From Stomorhina lunata (Eukaryota > Arthropoda > Insecta > Diptera > Rhiniidae): a DNA stretch of 64,000 bases. Positions 33,713 through 47,339 of the stretch are shown here, in pieces (the first letter of the stretch is position 1; every line of letters starts with the position of its first letter). The translations under genes and the position numbers were made by a program. The stretch covers positions 110,417,468 to 110,481,467 of the forward strand of contig OW121743.1 of assembly GCA_933228675.1 (NCBI GenBank), given 5' to 3'. The notes beneath the pieces are model-generated. The model ran no database searches. It saw only the letters and a list, made by a program, of their open reading frames with translations, and had not been told where the DNA came from.

Positions 33713-36208
33713 TGGTACAAGTTTTTCGTGATCTATCCAATAAAATAAAGAAGTCTGCAAGAAGGGACAAGAGAATGTGGATAGACGAGCAAGCGAGCCA
33801 AGCTGAATCAGCTGCAAGCAAAGGCGATATGAAGACCTTGTATAACATATCAAGGGCGTTGTGTGGCAAACCTACTTACAGTAACAGTTCTATCTTGAGT
33901 AGTAGTGGCACACTCCTTTCAACTGCGGATGAGCAACTAATACGCTGGATGGAGCACTTCAAGTCAACACTTAACAACACCACTGGCTGAAGTGCATAAT
34001 GAAACCAACCATGATAGTATATTCAGAGGAATTTCCGACAGTCCGCCAACAATACAAGAAGTGAAGAACGCTATTAAAATCCTTAAACGCAACAAGTCCC
34101 CGGGCAATGACAATATTTCAGCGGAGCTGCTTTTATGTGATGTTGAAGGATCGTCGAGATTGTGGCACCCATTTGTGCGTAAAATATGGGAAGAAGAAGC
34201 TCTGCCAACCTCTTGGAATGAAGGTATACTAGTCAAAATACCAAAAAAGGGTGACCCTAAAGACTGCAATAACTACAAAATACTAAGTCGTGTAATTTTG
34301 AACAGAATACCCGACGCAGTTTCCTCTACACTCCGCGAAAATCAGTTTGGGTTTAGAGAAAACCGTTCTTGTGTTGATCTAATCAACACAGTAAGAATAG
34401 TATTAGAGCAATGAAATGAATTCAGCACTCCTATTTTTATGAAGGCCTTCGACAGTGTCAATAGAAGCTATCTATGGAGAATTTTAGAAAATCGTAACAT
34501 GCCGACGAAAATTCTGAACTTAATCCGGGCAATGTACGTTGATTTTAAAAGTCGAGTCCTACACAAGGATAAACTATCAGATCCGTTCGATGTTACTACT
34601 GGAGTAAGACAAGGATGTATATTATCACCTATACTTTTTATCCTCGTCATCGACAACAACTTGAGGACTTGGAATATTCCGATGACGTATGTCTTCTAAG
34701 CCAAATCTCTGGCCACCTTCAAGAGAATACTAACGCTATTATTGCTGAATCTCGTATAGCTGGTCTTAAAATTAATATTTCCAAGACAAAGATTATGCCT
34801 GGAGGCTATGGCGCAAACCCGTTGGCACACCTCAATGTGAATAACGAGGTTATTGGGCATGTAGATACCCAGTAAGAACAGTGTCAAACGTTTGAAATAT
34901 GATGACTTTTACATTTGATATCAAACGTTTTTTTCAAACTTTTTCCAAACCTGAACAGATGTTTGAGATTCACATTCATTTTCAAATGAGGGTTCATTTG
35001 AGAATAAACGTTTGAAAAATGATAGTTTCTCAAATTGAGAATAAAGGTTATTCTCAAATCATCATCAAACCCTAAGATGATTTGAGAATAATTTGAAAAA
35101 TGGTGTTATATAAATTTGATATCAAACCTTATTTCAAATTTTTTCAAACATTAAAAAAAATAATTTTATGTTAAAAAAATAATGTTTAAGATATTTTAAT
35201 GGAATGGCATTGCATTTCAAAGAAATTCGTTATTTCTTTCGGATGTTTTTAAAACTGATCCATATTTGAATATAAAACCTTGCTTAAAAAATGTCAACAT
35301 TAAAAATTCAATAATATTCATATGCATAAGTAAATTTTCTTTGTTTCTTGAATTTTTTTTTACCTAACAATAAAAAAATATATTTTAAGCAAAAGAATTC
35401 AAATATGATGCACCGTTTTCAAAAACAAAATAAACAAACTCAAAAATACAACGCCATTTTATTTACGTTCCACATGTAGATGATATCCACATTTGAAAAG
35501 CCTTTGAGAATGAGGTTTGATAATGATTTGAGAATAAAGGCATTTCTCAATTTGATAAAGTCCCCTTTTTGTTGAGAACGCTATTATTCTCAAATCAGTA
35601 TCAAACGTTTGACCTTTGAAAAAAGATTTATTTTCAAATCATCCTCAATTTGAGAATAAACCTTTTTTCTTACTAGGTATTAAAGCGCGTATTAATAAGG
35701 CAAAATCAGCATTCGGCATTCGCCGAGCTATTTGGAAATCTCGGCAAATATCAACAACATCTAAGTTACGAATATATAACTCGAATGTCAAGTCCATCCT
35801 GTATTACGGCTGCGAAACATGGAAACGCACAAATGCCATCGATAAACGACTGCAAACCTTTACAAAGAAATGCTTAAGACAAATTCTTAATATATGGTGG
35901 CCGAATCGCATAAGAAATGAGATCTACTTAATGCAACAAACCAAATCCCTGCTTCCACAGAGGTATGTCAGCGGAAATGGCGATGGATAGGCCACACACT
36001 TCGAAGGCCAAATACCAACATTGCTCGACAAGCGCTTCGTTGGAATCCACAAGGAAGCGGCGGTCGTGTTGGTGCACCTGCTAGAACGTGGAGAAGATCA
36101 ATTGATGCGGAGTTACAAGCAAACAACATCTCGCAATAGAGTCCGATATAAAAGGATGGTTGAGGCCCCATGCTCCACTGGGAGTCAAGGATAACAGAAG
36201 AAGAAGAC
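33713..36208 (+). pseudogene. Non-LTR retrotransposon (LINE) ORF2, 5'-truncated and broken
   Basis: Reverse transcriptase region and C-terminus of a LINE, the enzyme that copies its RNA at a nicked genomic target. In order: a linker region (ASKGDMKTLYNISRALCG, 33820), palm start KSPGNDNISAELL (34098), KIPKKGDPKDCNNY, FGFRENRSC (34346), catalytic KAFDSV (34442), GVRQGCILSP (34603), the YSDD box (34676, next frame), GLKINISKTK, and then, after an inserted MITE, INKAKSAFGI, KLRIYNSNVKSILYYGCETW, and (next frame, 35970) RKWRWIGHTLRRPNTNIARQ. The endonuclease domain is missing. Frameshifts, a stop at 34412, and small deletions (after CNNYK; after FILVIDN) make it dead. The C-terminal pattern resembles LINEs whose endonuclease is often labelled craniofacial development protein 2-like; I do not assign a clade. 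Confidence 0.9.
34868..35677. mobile_element. 810-bp MITE inside the LINE, TA target duplication
   Basis: Inverted ends CCCAGTAAGAA (34868) and TTCTTACTAGG (ending 35677) are each bordered by TA (34866-34867; 35678-35679). The interior is rich in TTTGAGAATAA, TTTGAAAA and TCAAACGTTTGA segments in both orientations and has no transposase. Removing it with one TA rejoins GTAGA-TA-TTAAAGC, which reads on in frame from GHVD to IKARINKAKSAF. That supports exact insertion into a then-intact LINE frame. The class is probably Tc1/mariner-like by TSD, but unproven. Confidence 0.8.
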
Positions 36209-36458
36209 AAGTTTTTGAATTTGAAAACTTTTTCAAGAAATACAGAAAAATTCATAGAAATCGGTGGGATTCAGTATGTGTTAAGTATTTTTGATATGAG
36301 TAACATTTTCATTTTTTTTTTTTTTTTTGTTAAAATTTTTAAGAATCTAATATAAATTTTCCCAAAATTCAAGATTTATTTTAATTCTTTTTTTAAATCT
36401 CGGTATACATATTGGACAAGTTTGACTGTATTTCAATAAAAATTCAGAAAACGAATTA

Positions 36459-37757
36459 AAGAGTGCTCTAAATAAAATTTGTAGTTGGATTTTCTTAAAT
36501 AAAAATCAAACCTTTTAATATAAAAACTCTACAAAATACGCAAATATAATGACATGTTATACAAAATCATTTAGCATTAAAATGTTTACTTAGTACTCGG
36601 GTTTTGCAAAATTATCGACTTTTTTCGGAAACCCTCCCATTAAAGATTTTACAGTTGCATCTGATACCTTTTTGGAGTATGTGTTCCACCTGCGCTTAAA
36701 ATCGGACATGTTCTTGGAAATCTTTCCTGTGTTCTTCAATTCCTTTTTTACCAGAGCCCAATACCTTTCCACAGGCCGAAGTTCTGGACAGTTAGGTGGA
36801 TTTGCCTCTCGTGGTACAAAAATGACATTATTCTTTGAGTACCACTCAAGTGCCTTTTTTCCATAATGGCATGATGCCAAATCGGGCCAAAAAAATGTAG
36901 TCACTCTGTGCTCTCTTAAAAAGGGTAACAACCGTTTTTGTAGGCACTCCTTTATATAAATTTCTGTGTTTATTGTGCCAGATGCCACAAATACTTTACT
37001 TCTTTTGCCACAACTGCAAATAGCTTGCCACACGAGAAACTGCTTAGGGAATTTTGTTTGTTTTTTTTTTTGTGCGAAACTCTTGCCGAACATTGCCCCG
37101 TTTATCAGCAACATAAAAATCTTGACCAGGAAGTTGAGAAAAGTCTGCAGTACTTATGTTTCATCATCCATCACACAACAGGTGTATTTTTTTATAAAAT
37201 CAGACTTCAATTTTTTCGCTCGTTTTTTTTGCTTCTAAGTTCTTTATAGCATTGCGATCTGGAACCTTTTGGACTTTGTATGTCTTCAGTCCAGCATAAG
37301 CTTTGACTCTATGTGCAAAATTCGTAGAACATTTCACCGTACGAGCTGCTTTTCTTAAAGAAGTGTTAGGCGCTCTTCAAAAGAGTCGCTCGACTTCTTT
37401 TGCCTTACCAATATCTGTAGGACCTTTTTTCCTCCCTGATCCAGGATTTCTTTGAATGCTCAGGTTTTCCTTATACCGTCTGATGGCATTAGAAACCGTT
37501 CGAGGGTCAACTTTCAAATTTTAGCTATTTTTTTAAAAGTCCATGACGGATTTTTTTGAAAAGTTTTAATTATATTTTCACGAACTTTTTTTTCGCAGTC
37601 CATTTTGATTGAAATAACTATTGAAAATTAATAATTTCTAAATTAATAGTATCTGACATATCTATAGAAACTAACTTGATCAAAAAATAAATTATTTCTT
37701 GCACTATGGATAAATTTTGTCTAAAATAGTAAATGCATATTTTTTTAGAACACTCTT
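36459..37757 (-). mobile_element. Tc1/mariner element of D,D37E type
   Basis: A 1299-bp element between TA dinucleotides (36457-36458 and 37758-37759). The ends are inverted repeats: AAGAGTGCTCTAAATAAA on the left and, read inward from the right, AAGAGTGTTCTAAAAAAA. One decayed transposase gene on the minus strand fills the interior. Confidence 0.9.
36590..37603 (-). pseudogene. D,D37E transposase, multiply broken
   Basis: Starts at an ATG (37601-37603, MDCEKKVRENIIKTF). The N-terminal half is a helix-turn-helix region (SWTFKKIAK, then next frame LKVDPRTVSNAIRRYKENLS and NPGSGRKKGP) ending in a TYKVQKVPDRN linker. The first catalytic Asp lies in CVMDDET in another frame (about 37165). From 37114 an open stretch of 174 codons gives KFPKQFLVWQAICSCGKRSK, the second Asp (FFWPDLASCHYG) and the final Glu in CPELRPVERYW, 37 residues later, hence D,D37E, a type known from insects including mosquitoes. 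Stops at 37514-37516 and 37377-37379, and frameshifts including one in an A-run near 37065, make it non-functional. Confidence 0.92.
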
Positions 37758-38749
37758 TATCTAATGGTAGATAGAATTCCCTTTAAAGTCGATTTTATCA
37801 ATTTGCACAAACTACAATCAATCCTTTGTATTTCGTATTCAAAATTATACATCTAATTTAAATGTGTAAGCAATAAATTAAATAACTTTAAAACGTAAAT
37901 AATTCCGTGCATTAAACAAAAGTTAATCTGTTAATTTGTTGAAATTTAAATAATAGCTTAAACGTTTTCTTACACTTTTTGCTCCTACGATGACTTGATT
38001 ATTTAAGCAAATAAAATGATTGTTTAACAAAAAAAAAATTGATTTATTTATTATTTATTTACTTTGGATTAGTTAATACCTTTCTATCACTTATAACAAT
38101 ATTTTCTTACACATGTATTTAATTGTAGGGGTATTCAGAATAAGGAGTAATTTTGCGATAACATATTTTTTAAAAAGCTACTTAGGAAAAACAAAAATTA
38201 TTTCAGTAAAACATAAAAATTGTTTGTGCTAAATAATATTGAAAATTTCTTCTCTTATACTTTAGGCAAATTACTCTTCACTGTGAATACCCCTAATGTT
38301 TGTTTAATTCGTGTAGGTTGTATTTAAGATATTAGCAATATTAACAAAGTTTACTTTTTATACCCGTATTATTTATTTTGATTAATGACCTTTCTAGACC
38401 AGACATTTTATTTTATTTGTTAAAAGCTGCTATTTTATTTGCTTTGTAGCTTTTATTCAATTTGTGTTAATAATTTTATTGATTTTGCAAATTATTAAAT
38501 AGTTGCTAAATTTAATTAGTATTTGATAATTGGCGTTTGTTATACATTTGTTATATCGCCTTTAAATATGTGTAAATTTTTCTATTGTACACTGAGAAAA
38601 TTTGTATTCAGAGTGGAAAGTTTTAAATTGAATTGTAAATAAAGGGAAATAAATAACAAAAATTACTTAAATAATGGAAATTATTATTTAAGTTAACACA
38701 ACAGTTTTTTAATATAAATATTTTGCATGGAAAATTTCTTAGAAAAGTT
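37758..38749. other. AT-rich DNA without recognised features
   Basis: About 1 kb of AT-rich, non-satellite sequence. TTACACATGTATTTAATTG and similar stretches carry no coding signal. A 76-codon minus-strand frame at 38623-38853 runs into array F and is not conserved. Confidence 0.5.
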
Positions 38750-41700
38750 GATATCAAAATTCTAATAGAAAATTTTTTGATTAAAAAAAAATCAACAAAA
38801 ATGTTTTTGATAAAAAAAAAATATTCTATAAAAAAATTTTCAGTACAAATCAATTATATAGAAAATTTTTCAATATAAAAATTTCTATAGAAAATTTTCA
38901 ATATAAAAATTTTTATAGCAAATTTTTGAATATAAAAATTCCTATAGAAAATTTTTTAAAATAAAACTTACTGTAGAAAGTTTTTCAATATAAAAATTTT
39001 TGGTAAAAGTTTCTATAGAAAATTTTTTGATACAAAAAATTTCTATAAAATTTTTTAGAAAATTTTTCATTTCAAAAAACTCATGTTAAAATGTTTACAT
39101 AAAAATTTCTATCAATAATTTTTAAAAATAAAAATTTCTATGGCAAATTTTTTAATATAAAAATTTCTAAAAAAAAAAATTTAATAGAAAATTTTTTGAT
39201 ACTAAAAATTTCTATAGAAAATTTTCGATATAAAAAATTTCTGTAGAAAATTTTCGATATAAAAAATTCCTAAAGAAAATTTTCGGAATAAAAAATTTCT
39301 ATACAAAATTTTCGATATAAAAAATGTCTATAAAAAATGTTCGATATAAAAAATTTCTATAGAAAATTTTCGATATAAAATATTTTTATAAAAAATTTTC
39401 TATACAAACAATTTCTATCAAAAATTTGACAATTGAAAAAAATTCTATAAAAAATTTTTGATATAAAAAAATTACATAGAAAATTTCCGATATAAAAAAT
39501 TTTTCTAGAATATTATCGATATATCGAAAATTTCTATAGAAAATTTTCGATAAAAAACATTTCTTTAGAAAATTTCGATACAACTAATTTCTATAGAAAA
39601 TTTTTGATATAAAAAATTTTTATAGAAAATTTTCGATCAAAAGAATTTTTTATAGAAAATTTTAGATAAAAAAAAATGTTTGTAGAAAATTTTCAATGCA
39701 CAAAATTTCTATAAAAAAATTTTCTATATAAAAAATTTCTATAAAAAATTTTCGATATAAAAAATTTCTAAAGAAAATTTTTAATATAAAATATTTTAAC
39801 AAAAAATCTTCGATATAAAAAATTTCTATAGAAAATTTTCGATATAAAAAATTTCTAAAGAAAATTTTCTATATAAAATATTTCTACAGAAAATTTTCGA
39901 TATAAAAAAATTTCTATAGAAAATTTTCAATATAAAAAAAATTATATAGAAAATTTTCAATAAAAAAAATTTCTATAGAAAATTTTCGATATCAAAAAAA
40001 ATTCTTGAAAAAATTTTCGATATAAAAAATTTCTAAAGAAAATTTTCGATATAAAAAATTTCTACAGAAAATTTTCGATACAAAAAATTTCTAAAGAAAA
40101 TGTTCGATATAAAAAATTTCTACTGAAATTTTCGATATAAAAAATTTCTACTGAAATTTTCGATATAAAAAATTTCTATAGAAAATTATCGATATAAAAA
40201 ATTTCTAAAGAAAATTTTTGATATAAAAAATTTCAACTGAAATTTTCGATATGAAAAATTTCTATAGAAAATTTTCGATTTAAAAAATTTCTAAAGAAAA
40301 TTTTCGATAAAATAAATTTCTATAGAAAATTTTCGATATAAAAAAATTTCTATAGAAAATTTTCGATACAAACAATTTCTACAGAAAATTTTTTTAATAA
40401 AAAATTTATGAAGAAAATTATTGTAGAAAATTTTCGATACAAAAAGTTCTATAGAAAATTTTAATTTTAACAAATTTCTACAGAAAATTTTCGGTATAAA
40501 AAATTTCTTTAAAAAATTTTCGATATAAAAAAATTATAAAGAAAATTTTCAATATAAAAAATTTCTATAGAAAATTTTCGACATAAAAAAATTCTATAGA
40601 AAATTTTTGATATAAAAAAATTTCTATAAAAAATTTTCTATATAATAAATTTCTGAAGAAAATTTTCCATATAAAAAATGTCTATAGAAAATTTTCGACA
40701 TAAAAAATTTTTTGAGAAAATTTTCGATTCAAATAATTTTTATAGAAAATTTTAGATATAAAAAATTTCTATAAAAATTTTTCGATATAAAAAGTTTCTA
40801 TCAAAAATTTTCGATATCAAAATTTTCTACAGAAAATTTTCGATATAAAAAAAATTATATAGAAAATTTTTAATATAAAAAATTGCTTTAGAAAATTTTC
40901 GATATAAAAAAATTTCTAAAGAAATTTTTCAATATAAAAAATTTCTATAGAAAATGTTCGGCATAAAAAATAATTCTTTACAAAATTTTCGATGAAAAAA
41001 ATTTCTATAGAAAATTTTCGGTATAAAAAATTTCTATAGAAAATTTTCGATACAAAAAATTTCTATAGAAAAATTTTTTAATAAAAAATTTATATAGAAA
41101 ATTTCTGTAGAAAATTTTCGATACAAAAAATTCTATAGAAAATATTAGATTAAAAAATTTCTGTAGAAAATTTTCGATACAAAAAATTCTATAGAAAATA
41201 TTAGATTAAAAAATTTCTATAGAAAATTTTTGATATAAAAAATTTCTACAGAAAATTTTCGATATAAAAAATTTCTTGAGAAAATTTTCGACATAAAAAA
41301 TTTCTATAGAAAATTTTCGATGTAAAAAAAATTTCTTTACAAAATTTTCGATATAAAAAGTTTTTATAGAAAATCTTAGATATAAAAAATTTCTATAAAA
41401 ATTTCCAATATAAATAATTTCTTTAAAAAATTTTCGATACAAACAATTTCTATGAAAAATTTTGCAATTGAAAAAATTTCCCTAAAAAAAATTTTTATAA
41501 AAAATTTTCGATATTAAAAATTTCTATAGAAAATTTTCGATACAAAAAATTTCAATAGAAAATTCGATATAAATATTTTTATAGAAAATTTTTGATATAA
41601 CAAATTTCTGTAGAAAATTTTCGATAGAAAATTTTCGATATGAAAAATTTCTATAGAAAATTTTTGATATAAAAAATTTCTATAGAAAATTTTCGATGTA

Positions 41701-42610
41701 AAAAATTTATATAGTAAACTTTCGATGTAAAAGAATTTCTATAAAAAAATTTTCGTTATAAAAATTTTTATAGAAAAACTTCGATATAAAAAATTTCTAA
41801 AGAAAATTTTCGATATAAAAAATTTCTACTGAAATTTTTGGATATAAAAAATTTGTATAGAAAATTTTCGATATAAAAAATTTCTATAAAAAATTTTCGA
41901 AACAATTTCAATGAAAAATTTTACAATTGAAAAGATTTTTATAGAAAATTTTCGATAAAAAAATTTCAAAACTTCCAATAATTAACTTCCAAAAATAAAA
42001 AATTTCTATAGAAAATTTTCGATATTAAACAATTTAAATATCTATTTAATGATGTTTTTAAATAAAAATAATAATATATAAAATATAAAAATAAAAATAT
42101 ATAAATAATTTTTTTTTAATGATTAATTGTATAGACAATTTTTTATATAAGGAATTTCTATAGAAAATTTTTCGGTTGAAAAATTCTATAGAAAAATTTG
42201 TGGTGAAAAAATTCTAAAAATATTTCGTAAATTCTAAAAATATTTCGTAAATTCTAAAAATATTTCCTAAAGAAAACTTTTTTTAAGTAGAAGTTTTTTA
42301 GAAAATTTTTCGATTCCAAAATTACAATATGAAATATTTGGATATAAACATTTTTATAGAAAATTTTTTGTTATATTAATTTCTATAGATAAATTTTTGG
42401 CATAATTTGTTTTTGTATAAAATAAAAATTTTAGGGTAATTTTTAGGATAGAAAAATTTTCGGTATAAAAATTTATACGGAAAATTTTTCGATTAAAACA
42501 ATTTCTTAGAAAAATCTTTCGGTATAAAAATTTCTAAAGAAAATCTTTTGATATAAAATTTTTCGATAAAAAATGTTCTTATTAAATTTTTCGATATATT
42601 TCATTCATAA
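38750..42610. repeat. Minisatellite array F, 29-bp unit
   Basis: About 3.8 kb of a 29-bp unit: ATTTCTATAGAAAATTTT plus a CGATATAAAAA linker (CGATA at 39226 and 39255). Unit length varies by one or two bases and substitutions are frequent, so homogenisation is weaker than in arrays C, D and G. Around 42010-42110 a short A/T spacer interrupts, and 42110-42610 is a decayed tail. The few open frames of 60-78 codons rich in F, Y, I and K are repeat-derived. Confidence 0.93.
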
Positions 42611-43439
42611 ATCACTGCCAAACTATTTTGCATATTCTAGTTTTTTACATCTCATATATTACGTTGATATGATTTTTTATTCAAATCTTTTTCATTTGAA
42701 TCTATAACGTAAATTAACAATATTTCCATTAAATTCACACGCAACCGGATGTATTGGTAAAAATTCAAAATGAAATTAAAAATTATTTAAAAAAAAACCT
42801 ATATGCATATTATCATCAATAGAATACAAATAATTCCAAAACTTTGGACAATCTGACAAATGAATATGTATGTAACTGAATTGTATAAGTCTACGAATTT
42901 ACTTCCCCCTTTTTAAGGTGTTTTGTTGTGTTAAACATCCGTTTTTCGAATACATATAATTTTAAAAATTATATACAAAAATCTAACAGATCTCAATTTG
43001 TTTCAAAATTTACTGATATTTTTTGAATACAATGAATGAATGAATTTGAGATCTTATACTTGTATCGCAAAATTTGTTTGCGGTTATTTTTCATTATTTC
43101 TTTTGTGAATGAATTTTTTGTGTCATTAAGTTTTTGTTTGTTCACAGCCATTTTGCGGATAGAGTCTATAATTTAGTTTTAACGACTTTGCAAATAAATA
43201 TTTCTTAAAGTTTTAGGTCTTTTCTATTGAATTTTATATTAAACGGAAATCTCGTTAATGATATAAATTAAGGTGGATATAAAGATGTGCATGTGGAAGT
43301 GTGTCAAAATGCAACTTTATAAATAACAAGTTGGAAAGTGCTCAAATCGGTTATTTCCGTCTCCATAGTACCCTACACTATTAAGGTTAAATATTGACCA
43401 ATCGGCAGTAAAATGGAAAAATTTAAAAATTCTAATATT
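42611..43439. other. Non-satellite DNA, one dispersed fly phrase
   Basis: AT-rich and without open frames. Near 43340-43420 the minus strand carries TTGGTCAATATTTAACC, a version of the phrase also seen on the plus strand near 21630. Confidence 0.5.
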
Positions 43440-46400
43440 TTTAAGGAAAAGTTAAAATATCGTCAATTTTGTACAGAAAAATTGTTATATCGTAAAAGTT
43501 TCTATAGAAATATTAATATCGTAAAAATTTGAATACAAAAAATAAAAATCTTAAAATTTTCTATATAAAAATTTGAATATCGGAAAATTTTTTCTAGAAA
43601 AATTTTAATATCGGAAAATTTTTTCTAGAAAAATTTTAATATCGAAAATTTTTTTGTACAAAAATTTTAATATTAAAAAATTTTTAATACAGAAAAATTT
43701 TAATATCGTAAAATTTTCTATAAAAAATTTATCGTAAAATTTTGTATCGAAAAATTTAAATATCATAAAATTCCTATAGAAAAATTTTAATATCATAAAA
43801 TTTTGTATCGAAAAATTTAAATATTCTAAAATTTTCTATAGAAAAATTTTAATATCGAAAAATTTTCTACAGAAAAATTATAATATCGTAAAATATTTTA
43901 TAGAGAAATTTTAATATCGTAAAATTTTCTATAAAAAAATTTAAAATTTTACAAAATTTTTTATATAAAAAATTTTAATGTCGTAGAATTTTCTACAGAA
44001 AAAAATTATTATGATAAAATTTTCCGTAGAAAATAGTACAGTAAAACTTTTTAAAAAATTTATTATCATAAAATTTTCGATGTGAAAAAAAATTTGATAT
44101 CGTAAAACTTTTGTAGAATATGATAAAATCGTAAAATGTTTCATAAAAAAATTTAATATCGTAAAATTTTCTATAGAAAAATTTTTTATCTAAAAATTTT
44201 TAACAGAAAAATTCTAATATCGTAAAAATTTTATAAGAAAATTCTAATATAGTAGAATTATCTATAGAAAAGTTTTAAGATCATAAAATTTTCTATGGAA
44301 AATTTTTCTAAAGAAAAATTTTAATATTGTAAAATTATAAAAAAAAAATTCTACAGAAAAGTCATAAAAATTTAATAGAAAATTTCTAATATCGTAAAAT
44401 TTTCTATAGAAAAATCTTAATGTCGTAAAAATTTCCGCAAAAAAAATTTAATATCGTAGAAATTTCCGCAAATAAAAATTTAATATCATAAAATTTTTTG
44501 TAGAACAATTATAATATCGTAAAAATTTCAATGGAAAAAATTGAATATCGTAAATTTTCCATAGAAAATATTAAAATCGTAAAATGTTTTATAGAAAAAT
44601 TTTAATATAGTGAAATTTTATATAAAAAAAATATCGAAAAATTTTCTACAGAAAATTTTCTAGAAACTAAAATTTTCTACAGAAAATGTTCTAGAAACTA
44701 AAATTTTCTATACAAAATTTTTCCCTATCATAAAATTTTCTATAGAAAAATTATAATATCGTAAAATATTTTATTGAAAAATTTTAATATCGAAAAATTT
44801 TCTACAGAAAAATTATATTTTTTAAAAAAAAATTTAATATCGTAAAGTTTTCTATAGAAAATTTTTAATATAATAAAATTTTCTATAGAAAAATTTTAAT
44901 GATATAGAAATTTTTCAAAAAAAAAATTTTAATATCATGAAATTTTTTGTAGAAAAATTTTAACATTGAATTTTATAGAAAAATTTTAATATCGTAAAAA
45001 TTTATATGATAAAATTTTAATATCGTAATATTTCCATTACAAATGTAAAATCGTAGAATGTTTTATAGAGAATTTTAGAATTTTAATATCGAAAAACTTT
45101 CTACAGAAACTTTTAATATCGTTAAATTTTCTATAGAAAATTTTTCATATATAGAAAATTATAAATAGAAAAATTATAAAAAAAAACAAATTTTATAGAA
45201 AAATTTTAATATCGTAAAAATTTCTACATAAAAATTTTAATATCGTATAATTTTCTATAGAAAAATTTTAATGTCCTAAAATTTTCTATAAAAAATTTTT
45301 AATATCGTAAAATTTTCTATAGAAAATTTTTAATATCGTAAAATTTTCTATAGAAAATTTTTAATATCGTAAAATTTTCTATAGAAAATTTTTAATATCG
45401 TAAAATTTTCTATAGAAAATTTTTAATATCGTAAAATTTTCTATAGAAAGTTTTTAATATCGTAAAATTTTCTATAGAAAATTTTTAATATCGTAAAATT
45501 TTCTATAGAAAATTTTTAATATCGTAAAATTTTTCTATAGAAAATTTTTAATATCGTAAAATTTTCTATAGAAAATTTTTAATATCGTAAAATTTTCTAT
45601 AGAAAATTTTTAATATCGTAAAATTGTCTATAGAAAATTTTTAATATCGTAAACTTTTCTATAGAAAATTTTTAATATCGTAAAATTTTCTATAGAAAAA
45701 TTTTAATATCCTAAAATTTTCTATAGAACATTTTTAATATCTTAAAATTTTCTATAGAAAATTTTTAATATCGTAAAATTTTCTATAGAAAATTTTTAAT
45801 ATCGTAAAATTTTCTATAGAAAATTTTTAATATCGTAAAATTTTCTATAGAAAATTTTTATTATCATAAACTTTTCTATAGAAAATTTTTAATATCGTAA
45901 AATTTTCTATAAAAAATTTATAATGTCGTAAAATTTTCTATAGAAAATTTTTAATATCGTAAAATTTTCTATAGACAATTTTTGATATCTTAAAATTTTC
46001 TATAGACAATTTTTAAAATCATAAACTTTTCTATAGAAAATTTCAAATATCGTAAAATTTTCTACAGAAAATTTTAAATATCGTAAAATTTTTCATAGAA
46101 AATTTTTAATATCGTAATATTTTTTTATAGAAAACTTTAAATATCGTAAAATTTTTTATAGAAAACTTTAAATATCGTAAAATTTTCCATAGAAAATTTT
46201 TAAAATCGTAAAATTTTCTATAGAAAATGTTTAATATCGTCAAATTCTCTATAGAAAATTTTTAAAATCGTCAAATTTTCTATAGAAAATTTTTAAAATC
46301 GTCAAATTTTCTATAGAAAATTTTTAAAATAGTAAAATTTTCTATAGAAAATTTCTAAAATCATAAAATTTTCTATAGAAAATTTTTAATATCGTAAAAT

Positions 46401-46445
46401 TTTCTGTAGAAAAGTTTTAATATCGTAAAAATTTCTATGGAAAAA
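43440..46445. repeat. Minisatellite array G, 31-bp unit
   Basis: About 3 kb of a 31-bp unit: palindrome TTTTCTATAGAAAA plus a TTTTAATATCGTAAAA linker (TATCG at 45303 and 45334). From 45290 to 45970 more than twenty almost identical copies follow each other, the most homogeneous stretch in the window. Towards 43440 the copies become very diverged, as expected if amplification is recent at the right side. Confidence 0.96.
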
Positions 46446-47339
46446 AAAAATAAAAAAAAATTTTATAATTTTATTATTTCAAAGTATTTTTAAACAAAAT
46501 TTTACTAACAATTTGGGTTATTATGTTTTTATGTTTACCCAAAGCAGCCACGTGTTAATTGATAATTACTTATATTGTAGCAAATAATTTAATATTCCGA
46601 AAGATTAACAAAAATAGCCTGAATATTGATTGATTAAATCCAATAAATAGTCATTCATTCCAACGCAATTGACGTCTATCTGATAGACAAATGGGCACGC
46701 ATGCGTCAATCCCAAATGAACCAAAACCGATATTCTCAGTTAATTCTAGAAAATTTACAACTATAGAAAAATTCGTATAATTATACAAAAAAAATAATAT
46801 AAAAAAAATTAATAAAATTATGCAAATTAGTTGTTATAAAGTCTTATGATTTCTCTTTTTTTGATTAAACAAAATAAGAAAAAAGGTCTTAAGTTGAGTT
46901 TTTATCACGTAATATTTGTTTGAGAATTTTTTTGAATAATTTAATCAATAATTTTATGTTAATCTTAAAAGTGATGGGAAATATTTGTTAAAGGTTTAAA
47001 TTGTTTATATTTATTTAATTATACATTCTTGTGTATTAAACTGTAGCATCTTTAGTTGATTTGTTTAATAAATTATTAATTTTGTAGCCTTTTAAAATTT
47101 ATTTGTTCATCATAAGAAAAAACAGAATTAATTAATTATTTATTTATTTATTGAATAAATCACGCAATGACAAATTGGTAAAAAAAAAATTATTTAAAAC
47201 CTTAAAATTTATAGAATCAATGAATCAGTATTGCATAATAATGGGAGAATAAATAATTTTTTAAATATTTTAATCTTGTATTAAAACTTTGTTTACTAAT
47301 GGCAGGAAATCTAGAAATTGTATTCAAAATATAGAAGTA
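46446..47339. other. Non-satellite spacer between arrays G and H
   Basis: About 0.9 kb of AT-rich DNA, with a less AT-rich part at 46640-46740 (CAACGCAATTGACGTC, GGGCACGCATGCGTCAAT). No gene is seen. Arrays on both sides share the ATCGTAAA linker, so this may be an insertion or an old spacer within one locus. Confidence 0.5.
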
